A stretch of 64,000 nt of DNA. It comes from Photobacterium arenosum (GTDB taxonomy: Bacteria > Pseudomonadota > Gammaproteobacteria > Enterobacterales > Vibrionaceae). Shown in pieces: positions 10,055 through 18,381 of the stretch (the first letter of the stretch is position 1; each line of letters starts with the position of its first letter). The position numbers and the translations under genes are program-made. Below the pieces are notes generated by a model that searched no databases, was not told the origin of the DNA, and worked only from the letters and a program-made list of their open reading frames with translations. Location: the NCBI RefSeq assembly GCF_014841115.1, contig NZ_JACYTP010000005.1:62001-126000 (forward strand). Reading direction: 5' to 3'.

Positions 10055-10258
10055 ATGCGCATGTTTAAACAATATTTACCGAAACTGGTAGCCAAACACG
10101 TCAGCAGGCTATTCAGTGGCCGCTTATACATTGACGGTCGTGGCGGGTATGAATTTGACAATGGGCTGCTCAAACTGCCCGTGAAAGCAGAACAACGTCA
10201 TTTCAAAACCGTGAAAGAAGTGAATATGGAGATCCGTCGGCTCAAAGAAGCGGCTTAA
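10055..10258 (+). CDS. Small basic hypothetical protein
   Basis: Protein of 67 aa, not recognised. It is rich in Lys/Arg (MRMFKQYLPKLVAKHVSRLF at its start) and has a central GRLYIDGRGGYEFDNG segment and a C-terminal helix EVNMEIRRLKEAA. The ATG at 10055 is preceded by AAGG 12 nt upstream; an ATG two codons later is also possible, and an in-frame TTG at 10043 is unlikely. Evidence for reality: a TATAAT-like box upstream, a clean hairpin right after the stop, and balanced codon use. No membrane segment or signal peptide. Confidence 0.7.
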   Translation: MRMFKQYLPKLVAKHVSRLFSGRLYIDGRGGYEFDNGLLKLPVKAEQRHFKTVKEVNMEIRRLKEAA

Positions 10259-10266
10259 TACAATCA

Positions 10267-10287
10267 AGGCCGGTTAACTACCGGCCT
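10267..10287. terminator. Hairpin between small ORF and gcvH copy 1
   Basis: Stem AGGCCGGT / ACCGGCCT with loop TAACT, located between convergent genes. No strong T-run, so efficiency is uncertain. Confidence 0.6.
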
Positions 10288-10310
10288 AATAGATGATTCC
10301 TGCTTGAGCG

Positions 10311-10706
10311 CTAATCCTCTTCTTCACGCGCTAACTCCGCATAAGCTTTCGCATCAAGCAAATCATCCAGAGCAGATTCATCATTGGCCTTTATCTTAAT
10401 CAGCCAGCCATCTCCGTATGGAGAGTCATTCAACAAATCAGGAGACACCTCCAGCTCTTCATTGATTGCCACCACTACCCCGGATACTGGTGCGTATACC
10501 TCTGATACCGCTTTGACTGATTCTGCAGACCCAAACTCGTCGCCCGCTTCAAATGTGTTGTCAATTTCCGGTAATTCAACGTACACCATCTCCCCTAACA
10601 ATTGCTGTGCGTGATCCGTGATTCCGATGGTATAAACACCATTACCTTCAGCACGTACCCATTCGTGTGATTCGGTATACTTCAATTCGGGTGGAATATG
10701 AATCAT
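10311..10706 (-). CDS. gcvH: Glycine cleavage H protein, copy 1
   Basis: Lipoyl carrier of the glycine cleavage complex, 131 aa. The lipoylated lysine is K65 in [12 protein letters not shown]; the HEWVR start motif and the [13 protein letters not shown] and [10 protein letters not shown] segments are all present. The ATG at 10706 has AAGGATA 6-7 nt upstream; the open frame extends 16 codons further without similarity. It is the second of two tandem gcvH genes (roughly two-thirds identical) that have their own upstream regions. gcvT and gcvP are not nearby, so the partners must be elsewhere, or this copy may serve as a lipoyl donor or relay protein. Confidence 0.94.
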   Translation of the reverse strand: MIHIPPELKYTESHEWVRAEGNGVYTIGITDHAQQLLGEMVYVELPEIDNTFEAGDEFGSAESVKAVSEVYAPVSGVVVAINEELEVSPDLLNDSPYGDGWLIKIKANDESALDDLLDAKAYAELAREEED

Positions 10707-10802
10707 AACGTTATCCTTATTAAAGTCTAAAGTGCCCGTTTGGTGATATACCAAAACAAAAGCGCAACTTGGTTAGTATTACCTCAAGGGCACTCAGCCC
10801 TT

Positions 10803-10819
10803 CCTAAGATTACTTTAGG
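10803..10819. promoter_or_regulatory. Inverted repeat upstream of gcvH copy 1
   Basis: CCTAA-N7-TTAGG about 97 bp upstream of the start, followed on the minus strand by a sequence shared with the other gcvH copy. Conservation in both upstream regions suggests an operator or processing element; the binding factor is unknown. Confidence 0.4.
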
Positions 10820-10853
10820 ATAAAAAAATCAGATTGAAAGTCATTGAGCCAAC

Positions 10854-10880
10854 AAAAAAGCCGCCTCTTTCGAAACGGCT
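10854..10880 (-). terminator. Terminator of gcvH copy 2
   Basis: On the minus strand a 9-bp stem AGCCGTTTC / GAGGCGGCT closes a GAAA tetraloop and is followed by six T residues: a standard rho-independent terminator. It is paralogous to the one at 11517-11548, and the stem differs by changes that keep pairing. Confidence 0.85.
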
Positions 10881-10988
10881 CTTCATAATTTACATTCAGT
10901 TAAAAAACCTGATGCTGTCGCAGCATGGTTGGCAACTATCCAGCATCACAGGCAGAACACATCGCCTGATTATTATGTTTCGCTGATA

Positions 10989-11381
10989 TCAGTCTTCTTC
11001 AGAGGTAAACTCCTGATACCCTTCGGCATCCAGCAATTCATCCAGCTCACCTTCATCATCGGCTTTTATCTGAATCAGCCAGCCATCTCCGTACGGATCG
11101 TTATTCACCAGCTCAGGAGACAATTCGAGGTCTTCATTGATAGCCACCACAACCCCGGATATAGGTGCATACACATCTGACGCCGCTTTAACCGATTCCG
11201 CCACCGCAAACTCATCGCCAGCCTCAGTGACTCTTTCCACTTCCGGTAAATCAACAAACACCATATCCCCCAGCATTTGCTGCGCGTAATCTGTGATGCC
11301 GACAGTATAGATTCCGTCCCCTTCGGGACGTACCCATTCATGAGTATTAGTGAATTTCAATTCAGAAGGAATATGGGCCAT
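10989..11381 (-). CDS. gcvH: Glycine cleavage H protein, copy 2
   Basis: Second lipoyl H protein, 130 aa, with lipoyl lysine K65 in [12 protein letters not shown] and all usual GcvH motifs ([31 protein letters not shown]). It differs from copy 1 mostly by conservative changes and a slightly different C-terminus. It has its own terminator (10854-10880) and its own upstream region containing a CCTAA...TTAGG inverted repeat. It lies next to ubiI, where gcvT-gcvH-gcvP stand in E. coli. Both copies keep the modification site, so neither looks like a decaying duplicate. Confidence 0.94.
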   Translation of the reverse strand: MAHIPSELKFTNTHEWVRPEGDGIYTVGITDYAQQMLGDMVFVDLPEVERVTEAGDEFAVAESVKAASDVYAPISGVVVAINEDLELSPELVNNDPYGDGWLIQIKADDEGELDELLDAEGYQEFTSEED

Positions 11382-11461
11382 AAGTAGATCCTTACCAAAA
11401 CGGCGACGCCGATATGTTCACAAAAAGAGGTCTAACCTTCCCTTACAAAGGCTTCGTCTTG

Positions 11462-11482
11462 CCTAACTGTTATTACTTTAGG
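11462..11482. promoter_or_regulatory. Inverted repeat upstream of gcvH copy 2
   Basis: CCTAA and TTAGG half-sites about 80 bp upstream of the start, spacer 11 nt here versus 7 nt in the paralogous site. The flanking minus-strand sequence TTTCAATCTG with a T-run and CTAAAGTAAT is common to both. Confidence 0.35.
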
Positions 11483-11516
11483 AGAAAAAAAACAGATTGA
11501 AAGTAAATGGACTCAC

Positions 11517-11548
11517 AAAAAAAAGCCGCCTCTCGCGAGACGGCTTTT
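11517..11548 (-). terminator. Terminator of ygfB-ubiH-ubiI operon
   Basis: Minus strand: stem AGCCGTCTC / GAGGCGGCT, GCGA (GNRA) tetraloop, then eight T residues, 28 bp after the ubiI stop. Confidence 0.88.
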
Positions 11549-11575
11549 CAGAATTAGCATTCAGTTAAAAGAACC

Positions 11576-12787
11576 TTACTCAACTCTGGCTAACGCAGGC
11601 AGCTCTCCGCTCAACCCCAGGGCCCGGCGCATAAACTGATCTTTAACCCCAGGCGCATGGTTGACCAGCAACAGCCCCACATCACGGATCAACTTTTTCG
11701 CCGGATGACTGCCATCAAACAGCTCCCGGAACGCTTGCATAGCCGCAATCATTTTCGCCGCTTCCGCTTTTCGCCAGCGTTCAAAATAACGCAGATGCTG
11801 GCGGGCCCCTATGTCCTTGTCCTGACGCCACAACAGACTCAGAATTTCCGCCAGGCTGGCAGCATCCAGCAACCCCAGATTCACTCCTTGCCCCGCCAGC
11901 GGATGAATCGTATGCGCGGCATCACCAATCAGCGCCACACGCTCACGCACAAAATCACGGGCATAACGCATTTTCAGAGGCACAGCCTGACGTTCGCCTT
12001 CCAGACGGCACAATCCCAGCCGGCAATCAAACGCCGCAGACAACTGATTGCTGAAGCTGTCGGCATCCAGGTCCATCAAGTCTTCCGCCTTCTGCGGCGA
12101 GACAGACCACACAATCGAACACAGATCCGGTTCTGACAAGGGCAGAAATGCCAGTGGGCCATCAGGGGTAAAAATTTGTCTGGCGGTGCGCGTGTGGGAC
12201 TCAGAACAACGAATGTTGGCAACAATGGCGTGATGACCATAATCCCAGTGAGTCAGCGGGATATCCATCTGTCTGCGCACCCATGAATTGGCGCCATCCG
12301 CCCCCACTACCAGCTTGGCCGTCAGGCTCTGACCGTTGTCCAGCGTCAGCCAGGCTTCGCGCTCACCAAAAGCCAGCTGCTGGCAGCGCACCGGGGCAAT
12401 CATGGTCACATTAGGCTGAGTTTTCACTTTGTCCAGCAGTGCCAGCTGAATCACGCGATTCTCGACGATATGGCCAAGATCAGGCTGCGCCAGAGAGGCA
12501 GCATCAAAACTGATATGCGCAAAGCTGTCCTGCTCCCAGACATCCATCTGCTGATAAGGGCTGACTCTGCGCTCAGCCATGCCTGGCCAGGCTCCGACCC
12601 GCTGCAAAATCCGTTCACTGGCACGGCTCAATGCAGAGACACGGACATCCGGTAACGGGGCCAGTTCAGGGTCAGGCAACTGGCCTTCAATGACGGCAAT
12701 ACGAAGATCAGTATCGGCCAGGGCTGCAGCCAGAGTTAACCCCACCATACCGCCACCGATAATAGCTATATCCACACTTTGCATCAT
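11576..12787 (-). CDS. ubiI: 2-octaprenylphenol hydroxylase (UbiI/VisC)
   Basis: FAD monooxygenase of ubiquinone synthesis (C5 hydroxylation). The 403-aa protein has an N-terminal GxGxxG motif (IIGGGMVGLTLA), the ADGANSWVR segment, and the C-terminal FAD/NAD motif GDAAHTIHPLAGQGVNLGLLD. It begins 2 bp after the ubiH stop and shares family signatures with it. I name it UbiI because it is downstream of ubiH, as in E. coli, and resembles VisC throughout. A double ATG (12787 and 12784) leaves the start uncertain by one codon. Confidence 0.92.
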   Translation of the reverse strand: MMQSVDIAIIGGGMVGLTLAAALADTDLRIAVIEGQLPDPELAPLPDVRVSALSRASERILQRVGAWPGMAERRVSPYQQMDVWEQDSFAHISFDAASLAQPDLGHIVENRVIQLALLDKVKTQPNVTMIAPVRCQQLAFGEREAWLTLDNGQSLTAKLVVGADGANSWVRRQMDIPLTHWDYGHHAIVANIRCSESHTRTARQIFTPDGPLAFLPLSEPDLCSIVWSVSPQKAEDLMDLDADSFSNQLSAAFDCRLGLCRLEGERQAVPLKMRYARDFVRERVALIGDAAHTIHPLAGQGVNLGLLDAASLAEILSLLWRQDKDIGARQHLRYFERWRKAEAAKMIAAMQAFRELFDGSHPAKKLIRDVGLLLVNHAPGVKDQFMRRALGLSGELPALARVE

Positions 12788-12789
12788 GA

Positions 12790-13977
12790 TTATCTGTCTA
12801 CCTGTCCCATCGCCCGCTTCATCAGCGGCGCTTTAATTGTATCCATTACACTCATCGCCATCAGGCCGGCATTGCGCCCGGCGACCAAAGGCCAGTGCTC
12901 ATTTGCAAACAGTTTCACCAGGCATGTGGTCATCGCCACCGTTGCGGCCTGGTCTGGCTCGCGACGTTGCCGAAAGCGGCTCAGTATCGCCGTTGATCCC
13001 GGGTCTTCACCGGCCTGATAGCCAGCCACCACTTCCTCAGCCAGGGTCACGACATCACGCAAGCCCAGATTGAACCCCTGCCCGGCTATCGGATGCAGTG
13101 TCTGAGCAGCATTGCCGACCACAGCAAAACGGTGAGAAACCCGGCGCTCAGCCTGTCGCAGACTCAGCGGATACACAAATCGCTGGCCGGTTTTTACCAT
13201 CTTGCCCATACGCCAGCCAAAGCTGGACTGTAACTGCGCCAGAAACGTTTCGTCGTCCCATCCCATCACTTCCTGCTGCTGTTCCGGCGATATGCACCAT
13301 ACCAGCGAGCTTCGTCCCTGACTCATCGGCAACAAAGCCAGGGGACCGAAAGGCGTGAATCGCTCAAAGGCTTCGCCCTGATGAGATAAAGCGGTAGAGA
13401 TATTGGCAATCACAGCGACCTGTTCAAAGTCCAGGCTCTGATGACCTATGCCCAGTTGCGCGCAGCAGCCGGACACCCCGCCATCGGCCGCCACCAGTAA
13501 GCTGGCCTGCAAAGATTCACCGTTAGTGAGCTGCAGGCTGACCACATCCTGTTCGCGATGCAGCGTATGGATTCTGGCCGGGCAAAACAGATCAATCGCC
13601 GCCCTTTTCGACAACTGCTCAAGGAATACAGAGCCCGCCTGCGCCAGTTCAATGACATAGCCCAGCGCACTGATCCCATACTCACTGGCTGACATACGGG
13701 CTAAGCCGGGATGGCCGCGATCAGACACATGAATACGAGAGATAGCCGTGGCTTCGCCCGCCAGAAATGACCAGAGGCCGAGTTGCTCCATCAAGCGGAC
13801 GGAGCCTAAAGACATAGCAATACTGCGGGCATCATAGCCGGGATGGCCTGTCTGTTCAGGAGAAACCGCTTCAACAACGGCAATGCGCAAATTACCCTTA
13901 CTCAGGGTATCCAATGCAAGGGCCAGGCTGGCACCCGTCATGGCTCCCCCTGCAATGACAACATCATACTGCTTCAC
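12790..13977 (-). CDS. ubiH: 2-octaprenyl-6-methoxyphenol hydroxylase (UbiH)
   Basis: FAD monooxygenase for C1 hydroxylation in ubiquinone synthesis, 395 aa. The C-terminal motif GNAAQTLHPIAGQGFNLGLRD is clear. The N-terminal dinucleotide motif reads GGAMTG, so the second glycine of GxGxxG is alanine, unusual but compatible with binding. The start is GTG at 13977, with GAGG 10 nt upstream. It follows ygfB by 26 bp and precedes ubiI by 2 bp. The peptidase gene pepP, which usually stands between ygfB and ubiH, is absent. Confidence 0.92.
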   Translation of the reverse strand: MKQYDVVIAGGAMTGASLALALDTLSKGNLRIAVVEAVSPEQTGHPGYDARSIAMSLGSVRLMEQLGLWSFLAGEATAISRIHVSDRGHPGLARMSASEYGISALGYVIELAQAGSVFLEQLSKRAAIDLFCPARIHTLHREQDVVSLQLTNGESLQASLLVAADGGVSGCCAQLGIGHQSLDFEQVAVIANISTALSHQGEAFERFTPFGPLALLPMSQGRSSLVWCISPEQQQEVMGWDDETFLAQLQSSFGWRMGKMVKTGQRFVYPLSLRQAERRVSHRFAVVGNAAQTLHPIAGQGFNLGLRDVVTLAEEVVAGYQAGEDPGSTAILSRFRQRREPDQAATVAMTTCLVKLFANEHWPLVAGRNAGLMAMSVMDTIKAPLMKRAMGQVDR

Positions 13978-14003
13978 GTCTGTTTTACCTCAAACCTGCC
14001 CTG

Positions 14004-14579
14004 TCAGTGCAGCGTAGGCGCATCGCCCTGACCCGACTGATGTCGTGACACCAGCTCGAAATAACAGGTCAGCGTGCACATTCGGACATGCTCTATGACC
14101 TGCTCAAACAACGTCGCCTGCTCTTCCAGATCATCCTCATCGTCGATCCCCAGCTGCGCGATATCCTGCAGATCGCCCAAGGCTTCCTGCACTGAAGCTG
14201 GCAATTTTTCTTGATTCAGTCCCATCAGACCCAATCCGGACAAGAAACAGTTAACCCATTCACTCAAAGCTTCAGCCCGCACCATCAAATCCACATCATC
14301 ATCTGGCAGCAACAAAGACGCGTCAAACCCCGTACCAGCCAATTCCTTAGAAGTAATATCCACCAGATTTTGTGTCAGCGTTCTGGCGTCACCGTCCAGA
14401 GATTCGCCATTGTTGGCGTAATCCGAGATCGGACCAATCCAATGCTCGCCGACAGCGGGTAAACCGCCGCACAGCATACCCGTCAGTAATCCGTGTAATT
14501 CTGAGGGCGTAACCGCCAGAGACTGACTTTTCAGCGCGGTTTCCACCGCTTCATAAGCCGGCAATTTTACTTCGCTCAT
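14004..14579 (-). CDS. ygfB: UPF0149 family protein YgfB
   Basis: Conserved helical protein of 191 aa with the family signature HGLLTGMLCGG near the N-terminus and an acidic C-terminal stretch (DDEDDLEEQA). The molecular role is not settled. The ATG at 14579 (MSEVKLPAYE) with AAGG upstream is preferred over the in-frame GTG at 14591, which overlaps the ribosome site itself. First gene of ygfB-ubiH-ubiI and divergent from zapA. Confidence 0.9.
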   Translation of the reverse strand: MSEVKLPAYEAVETALKSQSLAVTPSELHGLLTGMLCGGLPAVGEHWIGPISDYANNGESLDGDARTLTQNLVDITSKELAGTGFDASLLLPDDDVDLMVRAEALSEWVNCFLSGLGLMGLNQEKLPASVQEALGDLQDIAQLGIDDEDDLEEQATLFEQVIEHVRMCTLTCYFELVSRHQSGQGDAPTLH

Positions 14580-14870
14580 GGGCTTTTTCACCTTAATAAG
14601 ATTGGTGTCAGATGGGTTTGTGATATGCTACCACTTAGGCTGGATTCAGGCTAACCTAAAGCAAAAGGCGATTGATTGAGTCGATATTTTTACTGGCATT
14701 CATCGGCTCAACGGCAAAAATAACACCGAACTGATGAAGATTTGTCATCTCGCTTGCAGGTCGCTCATGCAGTCAGGTCGCATGCTTGCAAGTTAAATAG
14801 GCTTTTTCTATATTAGCGGCCGATCTTCGCTTCACGAATTCACAGTGACTGACACGGATACAAAACAGCT

Positions 14871-15173
14871 ATGAGCTCGCAGGCAGTTGAAATTGAAATT
14901 TTAGGCCGGACCATTAAGGTAAATTGCCCCGTTGGCCAGGAAACAGCGTTACGTGCAGCCGCGGCGGATTTTGACAGTCGCCTGAATGAACTGTCGCAGC
15001 GAACCAAAATCTCCAACCCGGAGCAGTTACTGATGTTTACCGGGCTGAACATCTGCAGTGAACTGCATAACGAACGAAAAGAATTTAACAACAATGCCGA
15101 TTCTTTGTCCGAGCGCATCGGTCAAATTACAGAAACTCTGACTGAGGCATTGCAAAATCAACCGCAACGTTGA
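14871..15173 (+). CDS. zapA: Cell division protein ZapA
   Basis: FtsZ-ring associated protein, 100 aa. The globular N-terminal part binds FtsZ and the C-terminal coiled coil (from about residue 65, HNERKEFNNNADSLSERI) mediates tetramerisation. The sequence starts SSQAVEIEILGRTIKVNCP as in other ZapA proteins and contains AALRAAA-like and MFTGLNIC motifs. It is followed directly by the 6S RNA gene and fau, the standard gammaproteobacterial order. Confidence 0.95.
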   Translation: MSSQAVEIEILGRTIKVNCPVGQETALRAAAADFDSRLNELSQRTKISNPEQLLMFTGLNICSELHNERKEFNNNADSLSERIGQITETLTEALQNQPQR

Positions 15174-15183
15174 TAATGGATTG

Positions 15184-15365
15184 ACCCTGGGGTGTGCGTC
15201 AGCGAATCGACGTCCCCGAGCCGATAAGCAAAAAACCAGGATTTGCTTTTATTAGCTATTGAGCATGCTCAGCACGACTGAGAAGCCTACGGTTAATGTT
15301 GCCGATCCACCTTGAACGTCTGGTTCAAGGGCTACAATTCGCAACGGCACCTTGGGGCACCCCCT
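15184..15365 (+). ncRNA. ssrS: 6S RNA
   Basis: RNA that binds sigma-70 RNA polymerase in stationary phase. Position between zapA and fau is diagnostic. Conserved blocks seen: CCCGAGCCGATA (15214-15226), GAGCATGCTC (15261-15270) with GAGAAGCCT, CACCTTGAAC and GGTTCAAGGG followed by CTACA, and the closing CGGCACCTTGGGG, which pairs imperfectly with CCCTGGGGTG at the 5' end. Ends are estimated from the closing stem and may be off by several bases. Confidence 0.88.
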
Positions 15366-15431
15366 CTTTTTCTATTCTGCTCACAGCCAGCAGTTCTCTC
15401 TTTGAGCAGGCGACGACAGGCATAGAATGTT

Positions 15432-16055
15432 ATGGATGCATCTCACCCACAAGGCTTTACCGGCCAAACAACCCAAACCACACGCCAACAGCTTCGTCAG
15501 CAGGTGCGCCTTAAACGCCAGGCACTGACCCCACACCAGCAGGAACAGGCCAGTAAGGCTGTGCTGAGCCGCTTTTGTCAGCTCAGCGAGGTTCGCCAGT
15601 CGCAACATGTGGCTTTATACCTCAACAATGACGGTGAGTTAGATACCGAACCGCTAATCGAATGGCTGTGGCACCAGAACAAAAACGTTTATCTGCCCGT
15701 GTTACATCCCTTCAGCAAAGGCCACTTGTTATTTCTGCATTACCGGCCTGAGACGAAAATGCATTGTAACCGCTATGGCATTGCCGAGCCTGTGCTGGAT
15801 GTTCGTCTTGTTAAACCCGTTCACGAATTGGATCTGATCTGTACCCCTCTTGTCGCCTTTGATGAACAGGGACAACGGTTAGGCATGGGAGGCGGGTACT
15901 ATGACCGCACATTAAGCCAGTGGCACCATAACAGCGCAGGCCCTCGTCCCCTCGGACTGGCCCACGACTGCCAGCAGGTCCGGCATCTGCCGGCAGAAGC
16001 CTGGGATGTACCACTGCCAGCTATTATCACCCCCTCGGCACACCACCACTGGTAA
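15432..16055 (+). CDS. fau: 5-formyltetrahydrofolate cyclo-ligase
   Basis: ATP-dependent enzyme (also ygfA) converting 5-formyl-THF to 5,10-methenyl-THF, 207 aa. The hallmark GMGGGYYDRTL loop is present, preceded by DLICTPLVAFDEQGQRLG, and an N-terminal helical region carries RQQLRQQVRLKRQAL. Lies directly behind the 6S RNA and may be processed from the same transcript, as in E. coli, where the two genes are co-transcribed. Confidence 0.93.
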   Translation: MDASHPQGFTGQTTQTTRQQLRQQVRLKRQALTPHQQEQASKAVLSRFCQLSEVRQSQHVALYLNNDGELDTEPLIEWLWHQNKNVYLPVLHPFSKGHLLFLHYRPETKMHCNRYGIAEPVLDVRLVKPVHELDLICTPLVAFDEQGQRLGMGGGYYDRTLSQWHHNSAGPRPLGLAHDCQQVRHLPAEAWDVPLPAIITPSAHHHW

Positions 16056-16172
16056 ACATCCAGCTGTCAGTTGCCTAAACAGGGATCTTCATCATGATTT
16101 TAACCTGCCAGAGTATCAATGGTCGGCTATAATCAGCGCTCCGCAATCCATAGGCCATCACGAGGAAAAAGC

Positions 16173-16832
16173 ATGACACAGGATGAAATGAAAAAAGCGG
16201 CTGGCTGGGCAGCCCTGGACTACGTGACCAAAGACAGCATTGTAGGCGTTGGTACCGGCTCTACCGTCAATCACTTCATCGATGCGCTGGCAACCCGCAA
16301 AGAAGAAATCAAAGGTGCTGTGTCCAGCTCTGTTGCGTCAACACAGCGACTGGAAGAGTTAGATATTCCGGTATTTGATGCCAATGAAGTGTCTGCGCTG
16401 GATATCTACGTGGATGGTGCAGACGAAATCAACCCTGACTTTGACATGATCAAAGGTGGCGGTGCAGCACTGACACGCGAGAAGATTGTTGCGGCCATTG
16501 CAAAAAAATTCATCTGTATTGTCGACAACACCAAAGAAGTCGATGTGCTGGGTGCCTTCCCGCTGCCGGTTGAAGTTATTCCGATGGCACGCTCCTACAT
16601 AGGCCGTGAGTTAGTCAAGCTGGGCGGCGATCCTGTATACCGTGAAGGTGTCATCACTGATAACGGCAATATCATCTTAGATGTGCACAATCTGCAAATC
16701 ACCGATGCAAAAGATCTGGAAAATAAGATTAATGCGCTGCCAGGCGTGGTCACTGTCGGTCTTTTTGCCCGGCGCGGTGCGGATGTCCTGCTGGTAGGCT
16801 CTCCAGACGGCGTGAAAACTGTCACTAAATAA
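16173..16832 (+). CDS. rpiA: Ribose-5-phosphate isomerase A
   Basis: Interconverts ribose-5-phosphate and ribulose-5-phosphate in the pentose phosphate pathway. The 219-aa protein contains the family motifs [19 protein letters not shown] (catalytic Asp/Glu region) and [13 protein letters not shown]. The ATG at 16173 has AGGA 7 nt upstream; the open frame starts 18 codons earlier without a site. A strong terminator follows. Confidence 0.96.
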   Translation: MTQDEMKKAAGWAALDYVTKDSIVGVGTGSTVNHFIDALATRKEEIKGAVSSSVASTQRLEELDIPVFDANEVSALDIYVDGADEINPDFDMIKGGGAALTREKIVAAIAKKFICIVDNTKEVDVLGAFPLPVEVIPMARSYIGRELVKLGGDPVYREGVITDNGNIILDVHNLQITDAKDLENKINALPGVVTVGLFARRGADVLLVGSPDGVKTVTK

Positions 16833-16865
16833 CAGTATCAGCGCTATTCATAAGGCTTGATGACT

Positions 16866-16891
16866 AAACGGCATAATATATGCCGTTTTTT
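16866..16891 (+). terminator. rpiA terminator
   Basis: Ten-bp stem AAACGGCATA / TATGCCGTTT, 3-nt loop, followed by a T-run (16886-16891). Confidence 0.9.
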
Positions 16892-17084
16892 ATTATCCAT
16901 TTCGTAATATTCTCGCCACTTCACCGAAATTTTTGATACTTTAATGTGAACGCAATCGTTTAAGCTCACCAGACGGCAACACAGGATGTACGCCTGTCAC
17001 CGTGTGACATCACAATGTGCTGTTGCATGAACACGTTATCCTGCCCGCTGTATGGAATACCTGTTGTTTTTAAGGAAAAGGACC

Positions 17085-18314
17085 ATGGCAAAAGTTTCGC
17101 TGGATAAAGACAAGATTAAAATTCTGCTGCTGGAAGGCGTTCACCCCTCTGCACTTGAAGTGCTCAAACAAGCCGGCTACGAGAATATCGAGTATCACAA
17201 AGGCTCGCTGGCGGGGAATGAACTGCTCGACGCAATCAAAGATGCCCACTTTGTAGGTATTCGTTCCCGTACCCAGCTGACTGAAGAAGTCTTTGACGCG
17301 GCCAAGAAGCTGATTGCTGTAGGCTGTTTCTGCATTGGTACCAATCAGGTTGATCTTGCTGAAGCCAACCGCCGTGGTATTCCTGTATTTAACGCCCCCT
17401 TCTCCAATACCCGCAGTGTGGCTGAGCTGGTACTGGGTGAAATATTGCTGCTGCTGCGTGGTATCCCGGAAAAAAATGCCAAAGCCCACCGGGGTGAATG
17501 GCAAAAAACGGCTGACTCCTCCTATGAAGCCCGTGGTAAGAAACTGGGTATCATAGGCTATGGTCACATAGGGACTCAGCTCAGTATTCTGGCTGAAAAC
17601 CTGGGTATGGATGTGTATTTCTATGACATCGAAAACAAACTGACCTTAGGCAACGCAACCCAGGTTGATTCCCTGAGTGAGCTGCTCAATAAATCCGATG
17701 TTATCAGTCTGCACGTTCCTGAAACGCTGGATACTCAGAACCTGATGGGTGCCGAAGAATTCGCGCGCATGAAGCCGGGTTCCATCTTTATCAATGCCGC
17801 GCGCGGCACAGTCGTCGACATAGATGCACTGTGCAGTGCACTGGAAAGCAAACATCTGGCAGGTGCTGCGATTGATGTCTTCCCGGTCGAGCCTAAAACC
17901 AATAAAGATCAGTTCGAGTCACCGCTGACGCGCTTTGATAACGTGATTCTGACTCCACACATCGGTGGTTCGACTCAGGAAGCTCAGCAAAACATCGGTA
18001 TCGAAGTGGCGGGCAAAATAGTGAAATACTCAGACAACGGTTCAACTGTGTCGGCCGTTGGCTTCCCTGAGGTGTCATTACCTGAGCACCGTGGCTGTTC
18101 GCGCCTGCTGCACATTCACGAAAACCGCCCGGGCATTCTGAATCAGATCACCACAATTTTCGCCGCTGAAGGTATCAACATTGCCGCTCAGTATCTGCAA
18201 ACCAGCCCTGAGCTGGGTTATGTGGTGATTGACGTTGAGACCGAGCGATCTGAAGAAGCACTGAATAAGCTGAAGGCCATTGACGGCACAGTCCGTGCCC
18301 GTATTCTGCATTAA
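17085..18314 (+). CDS. serA: D-3-phosphoglycerate dehydrogenase
   Basis: First enzyme of serine synthesis, feedback-inhibited by L-serine through its C-terminal ACT domain. The 409-aa protein has a catalytic/substrate domain, a Rossmann NAD-binding motif (LGIIGYGHIGTQ), the catalytic arginine in NAARGTVVD and histidine in LTPHIGGST, and the ACT domain from about residue 338 (LLHIHENRPGILNQIT). The ATG at 17085 has AAGGAAAAGGA immediately upstream and gives the E. coli length. Monocistronic, with its own terminator. Confidence 0.97.
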   Translation: MAKVSLDKDKIKILLLEGVHPSALEVLKQAGYENIEYHKGSLAGNELLDAIKDAHFVGIRSRTQLTEEVFDAAKKLIAVGCFCIGTNQVDLAEANRRGIPVFNAPFSNTRSVAELVLGEILLLLRGIPEKNAKAHRGEWQKTADSSYEARGKKLGIIGYGHIGTQLSILAENLGMDVYFYDIENKLTLGNATQVDSLSELLNKSDVISLHVPETLDTQNLMGAEEFARMKPGSIFINAARGTVVDIDALCSALESKHLAGAAIDVFPVEPKTNKDQFESPLTRFDNVILTPHIGGSTQEAQQNIGIEVAGKIVKYSDNGSTVSAVGFPEVSLPEHRGCSRLLHIHENRPGILNQITTIFAAEGINIAAQYLQTSPELGYVVIDVETERSEEALNKLKAIDGTVRARILH

Positions 18315-18335
18315 TTCTGGCACGCCCCTTAAACC

Positions 18336-18366
18336 AAGAAGCTCACCCTGGGGTGAGCTTCTTTCT
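18336..18366. terminator. serA / yggE bidirectional terminator
   Basis: Thirteen-bp perfect stem AAGAAGCTCACCC / GGGTGAGCTTCTT with a two-base loop between convergent genes, ending in CTTTCT. Confidence 0.85.
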
Positions 18367-18381
18367 GTCTGACGCATAGCG

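Noticed and set aside
10707..10860. Glycine riboswitch upstream of gcvH
   Set aside because: The leaders lack the conserved glycine aptamer blocks; the GC-rich hairpins there are terminators of the genes upstream.
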